Positions 33,739-43,671 of a DNA stretch of 58,875 nucleotides are shown here, one piece after another. Positions within the stretch are counted from its first letter, which is position 1. Every line of letters starts with the position of its first letter. This DNA is from Herminiimonas sp. CN (lineage in GTDB: Bacteria; Pseudomonadota; Gammaproteobacteria; Burkholderiales; Burkholderiaceae_D). The notes beneath the pieces were generated by a model. The model ran no database searches, was not told the origin of the DNA, and worked only from the letters and a program-made list of their open reading frames with translations. The stretch is taken from contig NZ_AVCC01000011.1 in assembly GCF_000622895.1 (NCBI RefSeq), positions 1 through 58,875 of the forward strand, in the 5' to 3' direction. A program made the position numbers and the translations under genes.

Positions 33739-35601
33739 TCAGATCAATTCCATGATGCGCTCGTAGATTTCCGACACCTTGAACGGCTTGCCCTGTACCT
33801 TGCACAGCGGCAGCACATCAACCAGATAGCGCTCGCGCAACAGCTTCGACAACTGTCCCTGGTTCAGTTCCGGCACCAGGATGTGCCGGTAGCGGCCAAG
33901 AATCGCACCGAGATCAGCCGGCAGCGGGTTCAGGTGCCGCAGGTGCAGGTGCGCGACCGACTTGCCTGCAGCTTCAGCCTTTTCGCGGGCTTGCGCGATG
34001 CTGCCGCAGGTGCTGCCCCAGCCGACGATCAACAACTCGCCGCTGTCCGGCCCCGCCACCTGTGAAGCCGGGATGTCCTGCACAATGCCAGCCACTTTGG
34101 CCGCGCGCACCTCGACCATGCGCTGGTGATTCATTGGATCGTGCGAGATATCGCCGGTCAGGAAATCCTTTTCCAGTCCGCCGATCCGGTGCTCCATGCC
34201 CGGCGTGCCAGGCCTGACCCACGACCGTGCCAGGTTGGCATCGCGCGCATACGGCTGGAAGCCGTCCGGCTCGGTACGGTAATGCACTGCCAACGGCGCC
34301 AGATCGGCCACGCTGGGGATCAGCCACGGCTCGGCGGCATTGCCGATGCCGCCATCGGACAGCATGATCACCGGCGTCATGTATTTGACTGCGATGCGGA
34401 ACGCTTCAATCGCACAGTCGAAGCAGTCGGCCGGCGAACTGGCTGCGACTACCGGCAGCGGACATTCGCCGTTGCGGCCGTACAGCGCCTGCAGCAGGTC
34501 GGATTGCTCGATTTTGGTTGGCAAGCCGGTCGACGGGCCAGCGCGCTGCACGTTGATCACCACCAGCGGCAATTCCAGCATTACCGCCAGCCCCAGCGCT
34601 TCGGTCTTCAGCGCCATGCCGGGGCCGGATGTGGTGGTCAGCCCCAGCGCGCCGCCGTAGACCGCGCCGATAGTCGAGCAGATCCCGGCAATTTCGTCCT
34701 CAGCCTGAAAGGTGGTGACGTTGAAATGCTCCAGTGCGGCCAGTGCGTGCAAGATGTCAGTGGCCGGCGTAATCGGGTACGAACCGAGAAACAACGGCGT
34801 GCCCGACAGCTCGGAGGCGGCGACGCAGCCGAACGCGGCGGCCTGGTTGCCGGTGATGCTGCGATATTTGCCGGGGCGCGGCTCCGGATGGCGTACTTGA
34901 TAGATAGCGGGGAATATTTCGGTCGCCTCAGCATACGCATAACCGGCGCGCAGCGTGGTGATATTGGCGGCGGCAAACTGCGGTTTTTTGGCGAATTTCT
35001 TGCCGATTTCTTCAATTTCATCTTCCAGCGGGCGGCTGTATAGGCACAGCATCATGCCCAACGCGAAATAGTTCTTGCATAACTCGATCTCTTTTTTGGA
35101 CAGGCCCGATGCGGCCAGCGCATTGCCGGTCAGCGTCGTGATGTTAATGCTGTACAGCGTATAACGATCCAGGCTGCCGTCTTCCAGCGGATTATCGCGG
35201 TAGCCGGCCTTGGCCAGGTTGGCGTCGCTGAAAGCGCCGGTATTGGCGATAATGGTGCCGCCATGCTTCAGATCGGACAGATTGGTCTTCAGCGCGGCCG
35301 GGTTCATCGCGACCAGCACGTCGGGCGCGTCGCCGGAGGTGAACACCTGATGCGTCGCATACTGGATCTGGTAGCCGGAGACACCGAACAGGGTGCCGAT
35401 CGGCGCCCGGATTTCGGACGGATAATCCGGATGCGTGGCGAAATCGTGCCCGGCCTTCGCCACCGCCATCGAAAAGCCGTTGCCGGTCAGTTGCATGCCG
35501 TCGCCGGAATCGCCGACGAAGCGAATCACGACGCTATCCAGTTCTTCGACTGGGCGTTGCTGTACGCCGCTGGTTGCTGCTTGTGTTTGCATGGCCCTCA
35601 T
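33739..35601 (-). CDS. korA: 2-oxoacid:ferredoxin oxidoreductase, fused gamma-alpha subunit
   Basis: A 620-residue protein in which the gamma domain (about residues 20-200; VVIRFVGDSGDGMQLTGN) is fused to the alpha domain (about 220-600; SYPITPATDILHAL, FQAEDEIAGICSTIGA, TTTSGPGMALKTEALG). This is the standard KorA arrangement. In Thauera, a KorAB enzyme regenerates the reduced ferredoxin used for aromatic-ring reduction, and the hcr genes lie divergently upstream here. A second in-frame ATG at 35592 is an alternative start. The promoter region holds the box shared with hcrC. Confidence 0.92.
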   Translation of the reverse strand: MRAMQTQAATSGVQQRPVEELDSVVIRFVGDSGDGMQLTGNGFSMAVAKAGHDFATHPDYPSEIRAPIGTLFGVSGYQIQYATHQVFTSGDAPDVLVAMNPAALKTNLSDLKHGGTIIANTGAFSDANLAKAGYRDNPLEDGSLDRYTLYSINITTLTGNALAASGLSKKEIELCKNYFALGMMLCLYSRPLEDEIEEIGKKFAKKPQFAAANITTLRAGYAYAEATEIFPAIYQVRHPEPRPGKYRSITGNQAAAFGCVAASELSGTPLFLGSYPITPATDILHALAALEHFNVTTFQAEDEIAGICSTIGAVYGGALGLTTTSGPGMALKTEALGLAVMLELPLVVINVQRAGPSTGLPTKIEQSDLLQALYGRNGECPLPVVAASSPADCFDCAIEAFRIAVKYMTPVIMLSDGGIGNAAEPWLIPSVADLAPLAVHYRTEPDGFQPYARDANLARSWVRPGTPGMEHRIGGLEKDFLTGDISHDPMNHQRMVEVRAAKVAGIVQDIPASQVAGPDSGELLIVGWGSTCGSIAQAREKAEAAGKSVAHLHLRHLNPLPADLGAILGRYRHILVPELNQGQLSKLLRERYLVDVLPLCKVQGKPFKVSEIYERIMELI

Positions 35602-35680
35602 CCTTGATAGTGGCGCGCTGCGCTGGAGTGGCGACAGTCGCGATTTGGTGGAAGATGGATTACATTATGCAGCAATAATA

Positions 35681-35705
35681 GTTTTATATCAAACAAATAT
35701 TTGAT
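35681..35705 (-). promoter_or_regulatory. kor operator-like element
   Basis: GTTTTATATCAAACA (35681-35695, plus-strand reading) differs at one position from the hcrC element. Overlapping it, ATCAAA (35688-35693) and TTTGAT (35700-35705) form an inverted repeat with a 6-bp spacer that includes the palindrome CAAATATTTG. It is about 80-105 bp upstream of korA. Confidence 0.65.
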
Positions 35706-36415
35706 GTTTTTTTGTCGATTTTTACGGCATGCAAAGGCTATCTATACTGACCTATCGCCCCGCCATGTTTTTGCATATGCCGCTTCCCATCAGATATTTT
35801 GCATTGATATCAACCTATATTCAGCTGCAAACGGCATGCACTGCATCAATCGCAGCAGGAAGGCCAGGAAGATCGATTGTGCGCATGGAGTTCGTCGCGG
35901 ATGTGATCGTTCCGCGCAACGCCATTTACATGGATGCCGTACTGACGCCCGGTTCCCGATCAGGGTGCCGGCAGGCTTTCAACATGGGGCCGCAACCATA
36001 TCAACATACTGACTCGTTACTTGTTTACGGCTCATGATTCGGCCGCCCGGAAAAAGAGCAAAGCCGGGCTGAAAGTTGAAAAAGACGGAAAAGGCTGATC
36101 AATGGCCGCCTGCCGCCGGCAGTTTCACCAAAATTCAACACGGATTTGCGCTCAATTTGCTGCTTTCGCCATACATTGCGCTGCCGCTAAAACCGCCACC
36201 AACGCCGCACGCATCCCGGCTCTCCAGCAAAAACATCAACAGCAAAATGCTGGCACTGAAATATGATTGAAATAAATCATTTATTTTAGATATGCAGAAG
36301 TGTTTGCGATAAATTAGACAAGCCCGACATTCTTCGAAAAATATGGCGTCAATTAAGACAAATACAGATGATGCACTCCGCTCACAGAACACCTTTCCGA
36401 ATGAAAATTGATGAA
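35706..36415. other. Long spacer between divergent kor and hcr operons
   Basis: The full gap is about 900 bases. Short open frames occur (for example 35729-36037), but none has a ribosome-binding site or family feature I recognise. The stretch holds a palindrome ATGATT-N6-AATCAT (36263-36280). It is AT-rich toward the hcr side. Confidence 0.4.
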
Positions 36416-36453
36416 ATATTTTGTTTTATATAAAACAAAATATGCGCTATACT
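36416..36453 (+). promoter_or_regulatory. 28-bp perfect palindrome and hcrC promoter
   Basis: ATATTTTGTTTTAT (36416-36429) is followed directly by its exact reverse complement (36430-36443). A -10-like TATACT lies at 36448-36453, placing the palindrome over the -35 region, 60-90 bp upstream of the hcrC ATG. The core GTTTTATATAAAACA (36423-36437) recurs upstream of korA. Confidence 0.75.
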
Positions 36454-36504
36454 TTTGAGCATGGGTACGAATTAACCACATCATCCATCGAAGGAGAACG
36501 CTTC

Positions 36505-36999
36505 ATGAAATCAATCGTCCCGATGCGGATCAACGGTCAGCCGCGCGAAGACGCGATGGCGGACAATTTGCTGCTGATCGATTACCTGCGCGAACAGCTG
36601 GACCTGACCGGCACCAAGCAGGGTTGCGACGGCGGCGAATGCGGCGCCTGCACGGTGCTGGTCGATGGCGTACCGCGCCTGGCCTGCCTGACTCTGGCAG
36701 CCAGCGTCGCCGGCTGCCACGTCGAGACGGTCGAATCGCTGTCCAGCGCCGGCCGCCTGTCGGCGCTACAACAGGCGTTCAACGAGAAACTCGGCACCCA
36801 GTGCGGCTATTGCACGCCTGGCATGCTGATGGCGTCCGAAGCATTACTGCGCAGCAATCCAGCGCCGTCGGTCGAGCAGATCCGCGCCGCGCTGGCCGGC
36901 AACCTGTGCCGCTGCACCGGCTATGTGAAGATCATCGAATCGGTGCAGGCGGCCGCCAGCAACTTTACCAACCTCAGCCGTAAAGGAGCCGCAGCATGA
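36505..36999 (+). CDS. hcrC: 4-hydroxybenzoyl-CoA reductase, small 2[2Fe-2S] subunit
   Basis: A 164-residue subunit with a plant-type [2Fe-2S] motif, [16 protein letters not shown], and a second helical cluster domain with CGYCTPGM and CRCTGY. It passes electrons between the FAD/[4Fe-4S] subunit and the molybdenum subunit. The open frame extends 28 codons upstream through the promoter, but AAGGAG (36491-36496) and the family start support the ATG at 36505. Its stop overlaps the start of hcrA (ATGA). Assignment to Hcr rather than to another xanthine-oxidase-family enzyme rests on the hcrB subunit. Confidence 0.9.
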   Translation: MKSIVPMRINGQPREDAMADNLLLIDYLREQLDLTGTKQGCDGGECGACTVLVDGVPRLACLTLAASVAGCHVETVESLSSAGRLSALQQAFNEKLGTQCGYCTPGMLMASEALLRSNPAPSVEQIRAALAGNLCRCTGYVKIIESVQAAASNFTNLSRKGAAA

Positions 37000-39338
37000 A
37001 GCCGACCCTGAACAAAGGCGCCGGCCAGCGCATCGCACTGGTCGACGGAATCGAAAAAGTGAGCGGCCGCGCCAAGTACACGGCCGACCTGTTTGCACCG
37101 GAAGCGCTGGCCGGGCGCATCTTCCGCAGCCCGTACGCGCACGCCGAGATCATCCGCATTGACATCTCCGAAGCGCTGAAGCTGCCGGGCGTGGTCGCCG
37201 TGATTACCGGCGACGCCTGCGACAAGGCGTACGGCATCCTGCCGGTGGCGCAAAATGAATTTCCGCTGGCGCGTGAACGGGTCCGCTATTTCGGTGAACC
37301 GGTGGCAGCCGTTGCGGCAGTCGACGATGCCACCGCCGCCGCCGCACTGAAACTGATCAAAATGGAAGTGCGCGAATTGCCGGTGTATACCGATGCTGCC
37401 AGCGCCCGCGCAGCCGATGCGGTGCTGCTGCACGGCAATAAAAAAGGCAATATCGAACGCGAAGTGCACAACGAATTCGGCGACACCGAAGCCGGATTTG
37501 CCGAGGCCGACCTGGTGCGCGAAGAGAGTTTCGAATGCGCCGAAGTCACGCACGCGCACATGGAGCCGCACGCGGCGACGGCTTGTTTTGACGTCGAGCG
37601 CAACCAGCTGACGCTGCATTCAGTCACACAGGTGCCGTACTACGTGCACCTGACGCTGGCGCGCTGCCTCGACCTCGACACCTCGCGCATCCGCGTCATC
37701 AAGCCGTTCGTCGGTGGCGGCTTTGGCGCCCGCACCGAAACCCTCAATTTCGAAATCATTTGCGCGCTGCTGGCGCGCGCTGCCGGCGGCACCGTGCGCA
37801 TGAAGCTGTCGCGCGAAGAAACCTTCCTGACGCATCGCGGCCGCCCGGAAAGCCAGGTACGTCTGAAGCTCGGCATGAAAAACGATGGCCGCGTCACCGC
37901 CTGCCAACTCGAAATGGTGATGCGTGGCGGCGGTTACGGTGGTTACGGCATCGTTACCATCCTGTATGCCGGTGCGCTGCTCAACGGCCTGTACGACATC
38001 CCGGCGGTCAAGTACGACGGCTACCGGGTCTACTGCAACACCCCGCCGTGCGGCGCGATGCGCGGCCACGGCACCGTCAATACCCGCTTCGCGTTCGAGG
38101 CCGTGATGGATGCAATGGCCAAGGAACTCGGGCTCGATCCGCTGGAAGTGCGCCGGCGCAACCTGCTGGCGGCGCCGACCGACACCATCAACGGCTTGAA
38201 AGTAGTGTCGTACGGTTTGCCGGAATGTATCGACCTGGTCGAAAAAGCCAGCGGCTGGCGCGAACGCATCAACAACATGCCGCCTGGTCGCGGCCTCGGC
38301 ATCGCCTGCTCGCACTTCGTCAGCGGTTCGGCCAAGCCGGTGCACTGGACTGGCGAACCGCATGCGACGGTGATCCTGAAGCTCGACTTCGACGCCGGCA
38401 TCACGATCCTGACCGGCGCTTCCGACATCGGCCAGGGCTCGTCGACAATTCTGACGCAAGCGATAGTCGAAGTGCTCGGGGTCGATTATGGCCGGGTGCG
38501 CGTGATCGCCAACGATTCCGCGATCACGCCGAAGGACAACGGCTCGTACTCGTCACGCGTGACCTTCATGGTCGGCAACGCTGCGATCCAGGCCGCCGAG
38601 AACCTGAAAAAGATCCTGCTCGAGGCCGCCGCTCGCCGGCTGCAAGTCACGCCGGAGCAGGTCGATTGCCTCGGAGAAGCATATGCAGTGTCGAATCAGC
38701 CAGAGCGCACTGTCGCCTTCAACGATGTCGTAGAAGAAGCACTGGTGAATACCGGAACGCTCACCATCAAGGGCACTTACACCTGTCCAATCGAGTTCCA
38801 GGGCGGCAAGCAAAAAGGCGGCGCAGTCGGCTCGACGATGGCGTTCTCGTATGCAGCATCGGTAGTCGAAGTCAGTGTCGACAGCGAGCTCGGCACCGTC
38901 ACCGTCGAGAAGGTCTGGACCGCACTCGATTGCGGTTTTGCGATCAACCCGCTGTCGGTCGAAGGCCAGGTGCAGGGTGCAGTCTGGATGGGCATGGGGC
39001 AGGCGCTGTCGGAAGAAACCAACTACGCGAAAGATGGCAAGCACACCGCTGCGAACTTCCTCGATTACCGGGTGCCGACCATCGTCGAATCGCCCGATAT
39101 CGAAGTGCACATTGTCGAAACCATTGACCCGAACGGTCCGTTCGGCGCCAAGGAAGCCAGTGAAGGCCCGCTGGCCGGGATGCCGGCGGCGATTGCGGCA
39201 GCCGTCCAGCATGCCACCGGCACCAAAATCAACCGTTTGCCGATGACGCCGAACTTGGTGCTGGACGCATTGAGCGGCCGCAAGCGCCCTGCCGCACGCA
39301 CACAACCCGCCGTCACCACTGAAAAGGAAGTCGCCTGA
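36996..39338 (+). CDS. hcrA: 4-hydroxybenzoyl-CoA reductase, molybdenum subunit
   Basis: A 780-residue xanthine-oxidase-family catalytic subunit. Mo-cofactor motifs visible are [13 protein letters not shown] (about residue 240), [21 protein letters not shown] (about 350), the SSYSSRVTF-like glycine/serine loop [10 protein letters not shown] (about 515) and [16 protein letters not shown] near the C-terminus with the conserved active-site glutamate. The enzyme removes the para-hydroxyl of 4-hydroxybenzoyl-CoA to give benzoyl-CoA, using reduced ferredoxin. The [14 protein letters not shown] context agrees with Hcr sequences. It is coupled to hcrC and to hcrB by overlapping stop/start codons. Confidence 0.92.
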   Translation: MKPTLNKGAGQRIALVDGIEKVSGRAKYTADLFAPEALAGRIFRSPYAHAEIIRIDISEALKLPGVVAVITGDACDKAYGILPVAQNEFPLARERVRYFGEPVAAVAAVDDATAAAALKLIKMEVRELPVYTDAASARAADAVLLHGNKKGNIEREVHNEFGDTEAGFAEADLVREESFECAEVTHAHMEPHAATACFDVERNQLTLHSVTQVPYYVHLTLARCLDLDTSRIRVIKPFVGGGFGARTETLNFEIICALLARAAGGTVRMKLSREETFLTHRGRPESQVRLKLGMKNDGRVTACQLEMVMRGGGYGGYGIVTILYAGALLNGLYDIPAVKYDGYRVYCNTPPCGAMRGHGTVNTRFAFEAVMDAMAKELGLDPLEVRRRNLLAAPTDTINGLKVVSYGLPECIDLVEKASGWRERINNMPPGRGLGIACSHFVSGSAKPVHWTGEPHATVILKLDFDAGITILTGASDIGQGSSTILTQAIVEVLGVDYGRVRVIANDSAITPKDNGSYSSRVTFMVGNAAIQAAENLKKILLEAAARRLQVTPEQVDCLGEAYAVSNQPERTVAFNDVVEEALVNTGTLTIKGTYTCPIEFQGGKQKGGAVGSTMAFSYAASVVEVSVDSELGTVTVEKVWTALDCGFAINPLSVEGQVQGAVWMGMGQALSEETNYAKDGKHTAANFLDYRVPTIVESPDIEVHIVETIDPNGPFGAKEASEGPLAGMPAAIAAAVQHATGTKINRLPMTPNLVLDALSGRKRPAARTQPAVTTEKEVA

Positions 39339-40315
39339 TGGAACTGCTCTCTCAATTCACGCTGTTGCGGCCGAACTCGGTTGCCGAAGCGATTGCCGCG
39401 CGCGCTGGCAAAAGTGGCGCCCGTTTCCTGGCCGGCGGTACCGATCTGCTGCCCAATATGCGGCACGGCCTGGTGCAGCCAGATACCCTGATCGACCTCG
39501 GCGGTATCGCCGAGCTGCGCGGCATCACGCACGATGGCCAGTCGCTGCGCATCGGTGCCGGCACCACGCTCGAACAGCTGGCGAACGACCCGTTGCTGCG
39601 CGATACCCCGGCGCTGGTCGAAGCTGCACTGGCGATTGCGGGTCCGACCCATCGCGCGGTCGGCACCATCGGCGGCAACCTGTGTCTCGACACCCGCTGC
39701 CAGTTCTACAACCAGAGCGACGCCTGGCGCGAAGCCAACAATTTCTGCATGAAACTGGCCGGCGACACCTGCCGTGTCGCGCCTAAGTCGGATCGCTGCT
39801 ATGCCGCCTTCAGCGGCGACCTGGCGCCGGCGCTGATGGTGCATCGCGCAGTGGCCGAGATCGCCGGCCCGTCTGGCGTGCGCCACAGTCCGCTCGCTGA
39901 AATTTATGCCGACGACGGCATCGCCTACCTGACGCTGGCGCCGGAAGAAATGCTGGTCGCAGTGCGGGTGCCGCTGGTCGCAGGGCTGCGCTCCGGCTAC
40001 CAGAAAATCCGCATCCGCGGTGCCATCGACTTCCCGCTGGCTGGGGTCGCTGTCGCACTGCGCGTTGAGAATAATCAATTGCACGACTTAAGAATCGCCG
40101 CCACCGGGGCCGAATCGCGTCCGCTGCTGATCAACGGCCTCGATGCGCTATGCGGCATCCCGCTCGATGACGCGCTTGTGCAACTCGACAAGCTATTGCG
40201 CAAGCAAGTCGCGCCGATGGAAACCAGCATCACGCCGGCCGCCTACCGCCGCCGCGTGCTGCCGGTACTGGCGCGGCGCGTGATCAGCCGGTTGATTGCA
40301 GCTAGCGCGGAGTAA
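39338..40315 (+). CDS. hcrB: 4-hydroxybenzoyl-CoA reductase, FAD/[4Fe-4S] subunit
   Basis: A 325-residue FAD-binding subunit with AGGTDLLPNMRHG and TIGGNLCLDTRCQFY. After the FAD motif it carries an insertion with four cysteines (in NLCLDTRCQF, NNFCMKLAG, DTCRVAP and SDRCYAAF). This extra cysteine-rich loop binds the additional [4Fe-4S] cluster that distinguishes 4-hydroxybenzoyl-CoA reductases from ordinary xanthine dehydrogenases and carries electrons in the reductive direction. It is the best evidence that this operon encodes Hcr. It overlaps hcrA (TGATG) and is followed 5 bp later by the xdhC-like gene. Confidence 0.92.
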   Translation: MELLSQFTLLRPNSVAEAIAARAGKSGARFLAGGTDLLPNMRHGLVQPDTLIDLGGIAELRGITHDGQSLRIGAGTTLEQLANDPLLRDTPALVEAALAIAGPTHRAVGTIGGNLCLDTRCQFYNQSDAWREANNFCMKLAGDTCRVAPKSDRCYAAFSGDLAPALMVHRAVAEIAGPSGVRHSPLAEIYADDGIAYLTLAPEEMLVAVRVPLVAGLRSGYQKIRIRGAIDFPLAGVAVALRVENNQLHDLRIAATGAESRPLLINGLDALCGIPLDDALVQLDKLLRKQVAPMETSITPAAYRRRVLPVLARRVISRLIAASAE

Positions 40316-40320
40316 AAATC

Positions 40321-41328
40321 ATGGACAGCGTCGACCTCCAGGTACTGAAAACAGCCGCCGCCTGGTCGCGCGCCGGCTACCGCTCCACCCTCAGCACCGT
40401 GACCCGCACTTGGGGCTCGGCACCGCGCCCGGTCGGCGCGATGATGCTGATCCGTGACGATGGACTGGTGGTCGGCTCGGTCTCCGGCGGCTGCATCGAA
40501 GACGACTTGGTCGAACGCGTGAAAGTCGGCCAGCTCGGATTGCGCAAGCCCGAACTGACCAGCTACGGTGTTTCCGGCGATGAAGCCCGGCGCTTCGGCC
40601 TGCCCTGCGGCGGCACGCTGCAACTGGTGATGGAGCCGATTGGCGATTGTGATTGGATCGCCGACATCCTCGGCATGCTCGATCGCGGCGTGCCGGCGGC
40701 GCGCACCCTCGACATGCAGAGCGGAGCCGTCAAAGTCGCCGAGGCCAGCGCCGACAGCCCGCTGTGTTGCTTCGATGGCAGCACACTGAGCAGCAGCTTC
40801 GGCCCACGCTACCGGCTGCTGATTATCGGCGGCGGCCAGTTGTCGGCCTACCTGGCGCAAGTCGCGCTCGGACTCGACTATCAAGTCACCGTCTGCGACC
40901 CGCGCGAAGAATATGCGGATAGCTGGGCGGTGCCCGGCGTCACGCTTACGCGCGAAATGCCGGACGACGCCGTCATCGCCTTGCAGCTGGACGCAAACTG
41001 CGCGGTGGTGGCGCTGACGCACGATCCGAAACTGGACGACATGGCGCTATTGGAAGCCTTGAAATCGCCCGCATTCTACGTCGGTGCGCTCGGCTCGCGC
41101 GCCAACAATGCCAGGCGGCGCGAACGGCTGCAGTTGTTCGATCTGACGCCGGAGCAGATCAGGCGCCTGCACGGCCCGATCGGTCTCTACATCGGCAGCC
41201 GCACCCCGCCTGAAATCGCAATCTCGATTCTGGCAGAAATGACCTGCATCAAGAATGGGGTACTACCTGCCAATACTCTACGAGCGCCGGCACAAATTGG
41301 CGCAGATGGAGAGACCTGCTTGGCTTAA
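40321..41328 (+). CDS. XdhC/CoxI-family molybdenum-cofactor insertion factor
   Basis: A 335-residue protein with the N-terminal XdhC domain (RSTLSTVTRTWGSAPRPVGAMM; VVGSVSGGCIEDDLVERV) and a C-terminal Rossmann domain (LLIIGGGQLSAYLAQVA; FYVGALGSRANNARRRERL). XdhC proteins bind and sulfurate the Mo-cofactor and deliver it to xanthine-oxidase-family apoenzymes. It is the fourth gene of the hcr operon, so HcrA is its likely client. The family commonly works with a MobA/MocA cytidylyltransferase, one of which is at 17507-18157. Confidence 0.9.
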   Translation: MDSVDLQVLKTAAAWSRAGYRSTLSTVTRTWGSAPRPVGAMMLIRDDGLVVGSVSGGCIEDDLVERVKVGQLGLRKPELTSYGVSGDEARRFGLPCGGTLQLVMEPIGDCDWIADILGMLDRGVPAARTLDMQSGAVKVAEASADSPLCCFDGSTLSSSFGPRYRLLIIGGGQLSAYLAQVALGLDYQVTVCDPREEYADSWAVPGVTLTREMPDDAVIALQLDANCAVVALTHDPKLDDMALLEALKSPAFYVGALGSRANNARRRERLQLFDLTPEQIRRLHGPIGLYIGSRTPPEIAISILAEMTCIKNGVLPANTLRAPAQIGADGETCLA

Positions 41329-41447
41329 AAATAGCAAGCCGCCCAGCCTCTGCCCCAACAGCACCAGCCTGGTAGGCTGAAAAGCATGGAATCCGACGTT
41401 TTGTAGAATGCGACAAACGGAGGACGAAGATGGAACGGATACCTGTT

Positions 41448-42224
41448 TTATTTAAGATAGTTGCGCAGAACAGAACGCGCTTCTAGGAAATATTCTTGTT
41501 CGACCAGGCGTGAAGCCACAGCGAGTCGGGTGTCGGCTTCCGGCTGCGCGCCCAACTCGCCGTCGATCGCCTTTCGTACTTGCGCGTAGTCGGCAGCACT
41601 GACCACGCTGAACTCGCCTTTGACTAGGTTGGTGCCCTGTTTGAGGCTCCAGCGGTAGCTCACGCCCGGTTCGAGTACGGCAACCGGCAGGGTCAGCTTG
41701 CCGCCCCTGATAATGACTGAAAATGGCGGTTTGCCGGTCGATTCGAGGCGAAACGCAGCCCCGCGCGCTGCCTCGGCATCAAACAGGACGATCTCCAGCG
41801 GCACACCAGACTGGACGATGTGCCCGGCCGGAAACGACTCATACAGTGCGTCGAAATCGACCGCCGCGCGCGACATTCCGAGGCGCGTTTTCTGATCGGC
41901 TGCAAGCATGATCCCGATCTGGTGAAAAATGCCGTTGGGGGCCCCCTCTCCCTTCCTGACCAGCGGACCGCGTTCGACTGTAGTCTCCACCAGTTTGCCG
42001 GCAGCGGACTGGTACATTACGCGTACCACACCCCCCGCCACTTCCAGTCGTTCGCACTGGTTGTCAGACGTCCAGCCTTCCGGCATAAGCACTTCACCGG
42101 AAAACCGCACCAGGCGCGCATCGCCATTCTGGCCTTTGAAGGCACACTGGGTTGCTCCGACCTGGGTAACACAGCCGAGCAACAATCCGGCCAGGAGGGA
42201 CGTGTAAAGGGTGCGGATCGACAT
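41448..42224 (-). CDS. Lipoprotein of unknown function (weakly DUF928-like)
   Basis: A 258-residue protein with a signal and lipobox-like LLAGLLLGCVTQ (Cys about residue 18). The middle (about 150-205; GVPLEIVLFDAEAARGAAFRLE to LPVAVLEPGVSYRWSLK) resembles the beta-sandwich of DUF928, which co-occurs with CHASE2 proteins; this comparison is from memory and weak. The C-terminus is helical (RLAVASRLVEQEYFLEARSVL) like a partial TPR. It follows the CHASE2 gene by 19 bp and is the last gene of the caspase-CHASE2 operon. Confidence 0.65.
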   Translation of the reverse strand: MSIRTLYTSLLAGLLLGCVTQVGATQCAFKGQNGDARLVRFSGEVLMPEGWTSDNQCERLEVAGGVVRVMYQSAAGKLVETTVERGPLVRKGEGAPNGIFHQIGIMLAADQKTRLGMSRAAVDFDALYESFPAGHIVQSGVPLEIVLFDAEAARGAAFRLESTGKPPFSVIIRGGKLTLPVAVLEPGVSYRWSLKQGTNLVKGEFSVVSAADYAQVRKAIDGELGAQPEADTRLAVASRLVEQEYFLEARSVLRNYLK

Positions 42225-42243
42225 GGCTACCTCGTATCAAAAG

Positions 42244-43671
42244 TTAATGGATGCTTGCCAACACCAGCAGTAAGGCCGTCAATGGCAGCTGAATGAAGAC
42301 GCTCGCCGGATGCTCGGACACCAGTCGATGTAGCACTGAGTCGTGCTTTTCCGCCGAGTTCTGTTCTTCCGAGTGATGCGTGTGGCGCAGTGACAGCGTG
42401 TGCAGGAACATGCCGATAATGATGGGCCCAGGATTGAGCCACATGCCCGATGTGAAAAACTGCGCCGACGCGTACATGGCGATGTAGGCCGCTAACAATG
42501 GTAGTAGCCAGATGCCTAGCAAGGCGAAGCGCAACATGGTGAACTTGCGCCACCAGGCACAGCATAGCTGGAATGCGCCGAGATTTTTTTCGTATGCGGC
42601 GTATTTACCCCAGATCCACTGGAATGAAAAACCGATTGCCACGCCGATCGCCAGGTCCAGCAGCGCAACCATCCAGAGGGGCGCGTCGTCAGTGTCAAGC
42701 GCGAGCGAAATGTAGGAGGCGGCATGCACCGCTAGTCCGGATGCAGGACCGCCGATGGTGACGAAGCGCTCGGTGTCGGCGTAGCTGCCGCCGATGAACA
42801 CCACATGCCTGAGCGATGCGCTGTCCTCGATCGCCGCAGCACCCTTGATCAGGCCCATGCCGTGGCTGGCGGTGCGCAGGAAGCGCCAGTCGCTGGCAAT
42901 CGGATTGAGCGGCCGCGGCTCCGCAGCTGGATGTACCACATGCGTACCGGCTTCATCCGCGCCCGTGACGCTGTCCTGGAACACCTGTTCGTCTTGCTGG
43001 TGTGCCGCGAGTGAGCACACGCGACCGGCCAGGGCAACATCACCATGTTCGCCGCCTGGTGCGGCGGCCAGCGCGCGCGCCACCAGCGCCAATGTCGGCG
43101 TATCGATATGGACGCGGCTGACCACGCCCAGACGTTCGTGCAGGGTTGGATCGGCAAACGCGACGCCGTCGACGCAACGTGCGCGCACCCACGCCAGGTT
43201 GCTGCCGGGCGCGCTGGCGGCGGTGCTGGGCAGTGCCAGCACGACGCGGATGCCGCGCCTGACCAGCCGGGCCAGCGCTAGGTCGAGCTCTCGTTTCACG
43301 CCGGCCGCACGTTCAGACACGGTGGGTGACAGGTCGATGTCGATCGCAAGCACACCGGTGCGCTGGCGGTCAATTTGATCGAGTAATTCGACCAATCGCG
43401 CCCGGTTCAGCGGGGCCTGCTCGGCGAACACCGACTCATAAGCTTTGCGGTCTATTTCGATGATGCTCGGACGCTGCGCCTCGGCGGCGTCGCGCTGCGC
43501 CGGGAGCGGCGAGCCGCCGACCGCAGCGATGCGGATCATGGCCGCATCGAGCCATTCGAGCATCTGTTTGTGTTCGAGAAAATGCAGCACCGCAAACAGC
43601 ATCGTTGCCGCGATCAGATGGTGGGCCAAGTCGACCCAGCCGGCGCCGGGCCGGCATTGGTGGGCCGCCAT
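42244..43671 (-). CDS. CHASE2-domain membrane protein
   Basis: A 475-residue protein. A first helix (about residues 16-34) leads into a CHASE2-type extracytoplasmic domain (about 60-310; IIEIDRKAYESVF, LLDQIDRQRTGVLAIDIDLSP, VVFIGGSYADTERF), then four hydrophobic segments (about 325-475). It ends there, with no kinase, cyclase, GGDEF or other output domain, which is unusual for CHASE2 proteins. Its start overlaps the stop of the caspase-like gene (TAATG). It probably acts as a periplasmic sensor or scaffold for the neighbouring caspase-like lipoprotein; this is inference. Confidence 0.82.
   Translation of the reverse strand: MAAHQCRPGAGWVDLAHHLIAATMLFAVLHFLEHKQMLEWLDAAMIRIAAVGGSPLPAQRDAAEAQRPSIIEIDRKAYESVFAEQAPLNRARLVELLDQIDRQRTGVLAIDIDLSPTVSERAAGVKRELDLALARLVRRGIRVVLALPSTAASAPGSNLAWVRARCVDGVAFADPTLHERLGVVSRVHIDTPTLALVARALAAAPGGEHGDVALAGRVCSLAAHQQDEQVFQDSVTGADEAGTHVVHPAAEPRPLNPIASDWRFLRTASHGMGLIKGAAAIEDSASLRHVVFIGGSYADTERFVTIGGPASGLAVHAASYISLALDTDDAPLWMVALLDLAIGVAIGFSFQWIWGKYAAYEKNLGAFQLCCAWWRKFTMLRFALLGIWLLPLLAAYIAMYASAQFFTSGMWLNPGPIIIGMFLHTLSLRHTHHSEEQNSAEKHDSVLHRLVSEHPASVFIQLPLTALLLVLASIH

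Noticed and set aside
35701-36037. Two overlapping frames of about 100 codons between kor and hcr
   Set aside because: No ribosome-binding site, atypical composition and no family features.
36252-36268. TGGCAC upstream of hcrC as a sigma-54 promoter
   Set aside because: There is no GC at the -12 position at the right spacing; a -10-like TATACT close to the gene is a better candidate.
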